Shown here: positions 58,977 to 64,000 of the stretch, one piece after another
Layout of the letters: every line of letters begins with the position of its first letter
How positions within the stretch are numbered: position 1 is the first letter of the stretch
Assembly: GCA_008477525.1 (NCBI GenBank)
Contig: SPDT01000007.1
Span: 5,890,001-5,954,000, forward strand
From: Hypomyces perniciosus
Taxonomy: Eukaryota; Ascomycota; Sordariomycetes; Hypocreales; Hypocreaceae
Reading direction: 5' to 3'
DNA: 64,000 nucleotides
The notes under the pieces: generated by a model
What the model saw: only the letters and a program-made list of their open reading frames with translations
Databases searched by the model: none
What the model was told of the DNA's origin: nothing
Program-made: the position numbers and the translations under genes

Positions 58977-60664
58977 TTTTTGTCGTTTATCCGGCTATCA
59001 AAGTCCGGACGATAATGTTAATTGTAGAGGCTAGTTTGCTGTCTTGAATTCTTGCACTATGAGTTTGGCGTTAAATAGAGTCATGAGGTTAACTGTGTCT
59101 CTTAATTTCACGTACCTATTGTGCAGGGAGAGGGACTTCCGAAACTTGGAAACTGAGGGCTTTTCGTTTTTGATAATCGGTATCTTATGCGCGGATTCTT
59201 TGCTGTTTAAATAAGAAGTGGAAAATCTTTTTGGTGTCAGACGTTGACGTTATATATTTGCCTCTTCTTGTATGTCTCAATAGAAGTGCGGTGGGGAACT
59301 CCGTAGCAGCATTAGCCTTAGATCGGAGTTGCTGCCGTATAATCTCAATAAATCCGGTCAGAACATTGTGGCTTATCTACTCCGCAGTAGTATGTGTGCA
59401 TTTGATTAGAGAAGGATTAGCCTTTCTTTTTTAGGTGATCCAGCTGAGTGATATGCGTCTGAGTCTCGCGTGTCTTTTAATAGAATAGTTTAGCAGATTA
59501 GGTCAAACCATCATGTTTTTGGCCGCATTTATTAAGATTATACGAAATACGGTATATTTAATCCAAGTCTCGACTGAATCGTGCAGACATGACTAAGTTT
59601 TAGTCATAAAGCCATGCAGGAAGTTACAACTAGGTAAATGCCAACTATCTGTAATCAGGGAGATAGGCAATGCTTAGGAACCTAAAAGTTAAATATACAC
59701 AACGCTATACTTGAGATAGGCCAGGGCTGAATCCTTCTGTGCTGGAAGGATTCGGAACTCGTATTGGCTATGTTGGACCCCATGCCAATACCCAAGATAA
59801 ACCCGTTTCGGTTGCTCCTCAACCTGAATCAATGTATACTTGCAATAGGGATCCCACAGGCGCTACACTTTCTTTGCCTTTGGCTTTCGATGAGTTCTGG
59901 GCGCGGAGGGTAAGGATTTGTTCGAGTGTATCCCACGCTTTGCCCGTCCTGTTGGGGACCATGGCACATGCTCTGGCACGTGACGCCACAGCAACCTCTA
60001 CTAGCTAGCTAGCTCCGATCCTGACATAGAAGGATCATGACTTCCACATAGCACAGAAGAATCCACACCTACAGTTATCCATCACTGCTGAAGCAGCTCG
60101 GCAACTTGGTGACCTTTCTCCTTTCCCTTCGCTTGGTACGTTATACGTCCATTTCAGCTTGAAACGAATAACCAACGTCAATCCCACACGGGACTTCGGC
60201 CCGCTAGTGCTGCCCGAAGATCGCGTAGTCCGGAAGACCTCGCTCCGTTGTGCGGACTTTGAAGTACGATCAACATCCTTGAATGCCAATCGGTAGATGC
60301 AAGAGAAGCGGGGACTTGAAGCAACACCCGACCGCTAACCAGTTAGTGTCAGGAGCTGAATGGCGCTGACAGGTATCAGTGATACCAAACTTTCGTTACC
60401 CTAGTCATGGAAATACGATCAAAGCGAGGGTGAAATGCTCCGTCAATTACATGGCCCACAGTGAGTCTCTAGCCTCGAATCGGGTTTATGAGGTTTCCAT
60501 GTTAAGAAAGGACCGATTCGGATCTCTTTGTATAGGATGGCCACTTATGATGCTCAAGTAGAGTGCACCGCCGGTAAATCGTTCATACTGTAGCATTTTC
60601 TCCCCGCTGTCAACTTAGAAACCGTCATCGTGCAAGGAGTCAAGATGATCTTGATATGCCTTAA
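58977..60664. other. 1.7-kb gene-free region
   Basis: No complete gene is visible. A 9-bp perfect hairpin (GAATCCTTC / GAAGGATTC, 7-nt loop) lies at 59729-59753, and a CTAG tandem is at 60001-60012. Open frames near 59739-60008 and 60035-60289 have no family resemblance. Confidence 0.55.
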
Positions 60665-61258
60665 TCACGATTCTAACATCCTTGTCCACCACTCATCAAC
60701 AAGGCCGGGCGGTAGTGCATCTATGCGCTCCAGGTCGACGACCATTATTTTGTTTGAGTGATGACCGACGAGATGGAAATTGTCAAGCTTGATGTCGTCA
60801 TGCCGAATACCAAGTTTAGCAAGAGCGCCGAGTGCATTCTTGAGAAGCGGTTTGAGCTCTTCCTTGCTTAGCACGGCACCTTCGGGCGTTGCGAGACATG
60901 CGCCCCCAACATTAGACAAGATCAGAGCCCGAGTGTCTTCGTACTCGATTTGGCCGTAACATATCGGAATAACATGGCCCTGCAACCATCGCAGTGTATC
61001 ATATGTGTTCTTTTCCCTCTTAAAATCATCCTCCCCCTTGTCTTTCTGCTTCTTCAGGGCGATGTTTGTTGGCAGCACCCATGAAGGAAAGGAGGGCTGA
61101 ACCCAGGAACGGAGTGCCGATGGCAGTGGATGGACTAATGTTCGGACGATGCGGTGGATGTTGGAAGCGCGTATAGAAAGTCTTAATAAATTGTGATGTT
61201 CCGGGTCAGACTGTAAAGGGTGCAAGCCCCGAACTGGAGGTACTGGATATGGGTCAGT
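60665..61258 (-). CDS. Protein-kinase-like domain protein, 5' end unresolved
   Basis: The last exon gives 197 codons and starts at a CAG acceptor at 61259-61261; an 83-nt intron with GTATGT donor at 61341 fits. It begins TDPYPVPPVRGLHPLQS, continues with a charged segment and GHVIPICYGQIEYEDTRALI, then LGIRHDDIKLDNFHLV, which resembles the kinase catalytic loop (HxDxKxxN), and VVDLERI in place of DFG. Small fungal proteins with this HDDxKLDNF core are often expanded and may be pseudokinases or phosphotransferases acting on small molecules. Upstream, the matching frame is open for about 100 nt but then meets three TAG codons near 61430-61465, so no complete 5' exon with an ATG could be built. 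It may be truncated. Confidence 0.55.
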   Translation of the reverse strand, partial: TDPYPVPPVRGLHPLQSDPEHHNLLRLSIRASNIHRIVRTLVHPLPSALRSWVQPSFPSWVLPTNIALKKQKDKGEDDFKREKNTYDTLRWLQGHVIPICYGQIEYEDTRALILSNVGGACLATPEGAVLSKEELKPLLKNALGALAKLGIRHDDIKLDNFHLVGHHSNKIMVVDLERIDALPPGLVDEWWTRMLES

Positions 61259-61804
61259 CTGCGTGCGCGTGTCAGCTGGGGAGCACGTTAGGGAGCGCGT
61301 TTTGGGGAGAGCTAGGAAGAGAGTTGGGAGTAGTGACATACAATTGTTTGATGCTCTGCATCACCCACTTCAAGATGCTGTGGGGGGGCGGATTGGCGAC
61401 TTGATGCAGATGGAGCCAATGTGGATGATGTTCGGAGCCCTCTATTGTCCTAGTTTCTCGGCTAGATCTAACAGTACTCTTCGAAGCTATTTTCGTTTCC
61501 ATGTTCGTCAATTGACATCTTTGCACCCCGGTATGGCATTTCCAGGTACGGATGGCAGGTATTAATGTCCACAGTTGGAGGCAGTTTTGAAGCCGAGATA
61601 CCTATATTGAGCTTCAAGCGATTGCAAGTTGTTTGTAGGCGTTGGCGGCTAAGAACGGACACAGAAACATACCGGTAAATGAAATTACATATGAAGCTGC
61701 TGGATAAATAAATGTCATGCAGTAGGAAGAGGATAAAGTACCTAATAACTTGCCTCCCTGCTCGCCACAGTAACATGAACTTCTCCCCCGCTCTATACTT
61801 CGTA
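61259..61804. other. Region between kinase-like and F-box-like genes
   Basis: This space lies between two divergently oriented genes. It contains the unresolved 5' part of the kinase-like gene and the promoter side of the F-box-like gene, with a TACTTCGTA word near 61798. Confidence 0.5.
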
Positions 61805-64000
61805 ATGAATGAAGAAATCACAGAAGTCATGGCGAACCCTCAACCACTGAACGATCTCAAAGTGATACATCGAGGTTCTGATTGGTTCTGCTTCCTCTGT
61901 CAGACCGCCATACCCAAGGAAAATTGCCGACATCCACTAGATCAACCTAAATCCCCTGAATGGGAGCTCAACCTCATCGGTTGTGTGTCGTCTTTTGGGG
62001 GATATGATGCCTGGGCTTGCTAATATGTGCCTTGGTAGTTGTCGACTTGGGTTCGGATCCTTCTCTTCCTCCGGAGCTCTATACGTTTCATACCTGCCTT
62101 ACTAAACCTGGTATTTTCTCTGAAAGCTACACCACCCTACGAGACTCTCATGGAGAGAGGAGAGCGCTCAAAATCCATGACAGCCTCAACCATCATCATA
62201 TTGATCTCTCTCGACCACTGTTTTTAGCTCATGCTTGCTGCTGGAAGATCGCTTCTACACAACAGCAGGATCTTTCGTGTCTTGATTTCTACAGACTGGC
62301 GAAAAACCTGAACACAATTCTACCCAAGAACCGCCAGAAAAGAACCGAGCCATGTCACCTTGCCACACTTGCAATACCTGACCCTAGCGCCTCGACAAGC
62401 CTCAGTCGCCTCATCTCTAGATGCGCTATGCTGCCCTATGAGTTACAGCAATGCATATTGCAAAATATACGCTCGAGTAGCCTTGGACTTTCCTTGCTGG
62501 TAGCCCGTCAAACTGCTTCATTCTTTTCTCGGCTTGGTACTTCCAGATACAGATCCATTTATACAATGCAAAAATTAGTATCAGAAAACCATACGGGCAA
62601 GACTTGGCTTCATGCAACTTTCAGTTCCATATGGGATCATACCTACTTGCGTGGCATCAAAATCTCCAGTCATCCCCCGGATCCTAGCTGCTTGGGGTTT
62701 GAGATTGAAATCAAGGCCATTAAGTCTTTGAGGTTTATTATCAGATCGCACGGCATCACAGCAATTAGACTCGACAATATTGATGGCTCCAGTTCACCCT
62801 AGATTGGGAATGCCAGCAGGGGTTTACATGGCTTAATCCGGGACATTGATGTCAATAAAACATTCTTATTACAAGATGTAAGTCTATAATTGTCCTAGCC
62901 TGAAAACATCACAACGATCCAGTTAACTCATAGAGATGGCCAGGACCTCAAAATACTTCACATATGCCCTGTCAGTTTTATTGACAATCGCTTGGGGCAT
63001 GTACCAGTGAGAGCATTCTGGGACATGGATCCGCATCAACTTCATCAGGGGTACTCATACATCCCCCGGAAGTGCCCACGTCCTCGACAAATTTTGTACC
63101 ATGAATCATGGCATGTATGCCGGTACTTACCTTTCCAAGTTAATGGGGAGCATGCTACGGGCATTACTGTACGCAACAGTAACAAGGGGGCTCATGGTAT
63201 TGTCATACACGGAAAGCGATCATCCTATTCCGCAGTCGCCGCCGACGAAGGGGTTTCCAGATACTTCCATTTTCATGACGGAGAAACAATCGTGTTGCTA
63301 GGCCTAGTAACAGTTACTTATCCATACCTTCTAGTAAGCAGTACCGTCTCTTTCTATGCCACTTTGCGCTTTTATCATGCTAATAAACTTTGTTCCTGGA
63401 TGATAGATAAAGACAAATTTTGGACGATTGGTTTTTTTCGGTCCCCCAGCCAAGCTTTTACACCCCCAGGACAGATGGACTTCTTTAAATCCCCTGTTGG
63501 TTGGAAAGAAAGAGGGCACAGTAACGGGCTTAATCATCAGTCATCGTGACTCTGATATAGTCTTCGACGCCATTGGATCCTATATCAGTACCTCTGAGAA
63601 GCCGGATGTCCAGGAAACGGAGAGTCAGCATTCCTCACCCCCCATAAGCTTCAATGTGCCAACTTATCACACTCGGCCACTATTTGGTATCACGCACGTT
63701 GGTGCAAACCATACTGTAGCCAAGGTGGCCAATATAGATAGACTTGCAGTCCGGAAGATAGGGATCAAAGACGACTTGGGACAATATTGGACACGCTATT
63801 CGGGGCTGTGCATCTATTATACCAATGGGTTAATAGAGACTCTTGGACGGTGGGATGGTTTTAAGAGGACCAACGCTACCGTTGTCATATACGATGCCAA
63901 ATCGGACGGGCCTCTGGAAACTCTAACGTTTGCGTTTAGGAAAGCTTTCATCAACTCAAACGCGTACTGCCTTTCGGGTCTTTATGTCCGAACTGCGCAG
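61805..64000 (+). pseudogene. F-box-like fungal protein gene with an in-frame TAG (3' part beyond window)
   Basis: Exons 61805..61982, 62039..62877, 62923..63333 and 63407..64000+ share one frame when introns of 56, 45 and 73 nt are removed (GTGTGT/GCTAAT/TAG; GTAAGT...CAG; GTAAGC/GCTAAT/TAG). The protein would have WFCFLCQ near the start, an F-box-like AMLPYELQQCILQNI in the middle and conserved segments LRFIIRSHGITAIRLD, LLGLVT, TNFGRLVFFGPP and YWTRYSGLCIYYTNG. It resembles a large fungal family of F-box-like proteins with unknown function. A single TAG at 62800-62802 interrupts exon 2 after DGSSSP and before IGNASRGLHG. No splice pair that removes it was found. The frame is otherwise open to the right edge. 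The start is uncertain (61805 or 61829). Confidence 0.65.

Noticed and set aside
59739..60289. Two opposed open frames of about 85 codons
   Set aside because: They have no recognisable motifs, no splice continuation and no promoter or terminator context; left as gene-free.
63490..63510. Apparent 4-bp duplication (GTTGGTTGG) causing a frameshift in the F-box-like gene
   Set aside because: A 73-nt intron at 63334-63406 (GTAAGC donor, GCTAAT branch, TAG acceptor) shifts to the correct frame upstream, so no lesion is needed.
1..64000. Transposons, CRISPR arrays and operons
   Set aside because: No terminal repeats, transposase, reverse transcriptase or integrase motifs were seen. CRISPR and operons are not expected in a fungal nuclear genome.

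Overview
The window is nuclear DNA of a filamentous ascomycete (Pezizomycotina, probably Sordariomycetes). Genes sit on both strands at one per 2-4 kb. Introns are short (about 40-90 nt) with GT(A/G)NG(T/N) donors, CTRAC-like branch sites and YAG acceptors. The gene set is characteristic: striatin/PRO11, a TPR-type NLR, a HET-domain gene, Mlh3, Vps11 and Rpt6. The species cannot be fixed from the sequence alone. All exon structures were read by eye from splice signals, frame continuity and family similarity.

Left part (1-26.8 kb), housekeeping and signalling. It holds the amino-terminal 884 codons of a Sok1/Tcp11 protein (minus, runs off the left edge), a rhodanese plus tyrosine phosphatase protein of the Pyp type (minus) flanked by two gene-free stretches of 4.4 and 4.7 kb, a DUF1989 protein (plus), the proteasome ATPase Rpt6 (minus), a Vnx1-like vacuolar cation/H+ antiporter (plus), a monocarboxylate-type MFS transporter (plus) and a Pof1-like NMN adenylyltransferase (minus).

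Middle part (27-44.6 kb). It holds a TPR-type NLR gene broken by a frame-shifting deletion, seven-exon vps11, an uncharacterised Ser-rich protein divergent from mlh3, a secreted LicD-family protein, tRNA-Asp(GTC) and the striatin gene of the STRIPAK complex.

Right part (45-64 kb), accessory and decaying. It holds a HET gene with an in-frame TAG, a six-exon secreted Cys-rich protein of unknown family, a GNAT acetyltransferase, a copper amine oxidase beside a collapsed succinate-semialdehyde dehydrogenase relic, a cupin gene with a 1-nt frameshift, a kinase-like ORF without a readable 5' end, and an F-box-like gene with an in-frame TAG that runs off the right edge. Five of these loci have a visible inactivating lesion or no usable start, against none in the left half.

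Functional links are few. Rpt6, Vps11, Vnx1 and Mlh3 act in proteolysis, vacuole/endosome traffic, vacuolar ion balance and meiotic or mismatch repair. Striatin and the NLR/HET genes belong to hyphal fusion and non-self recognition. Amine oxidase plus the SSADH relic suggests a former amine/GABA catabolic pair. A short palindromic word family (TACTCCGTA/TACGGAGTA and TACTTCGTA/TACGAAGTA) recurs in many intergenic spaces and almost never in exons.
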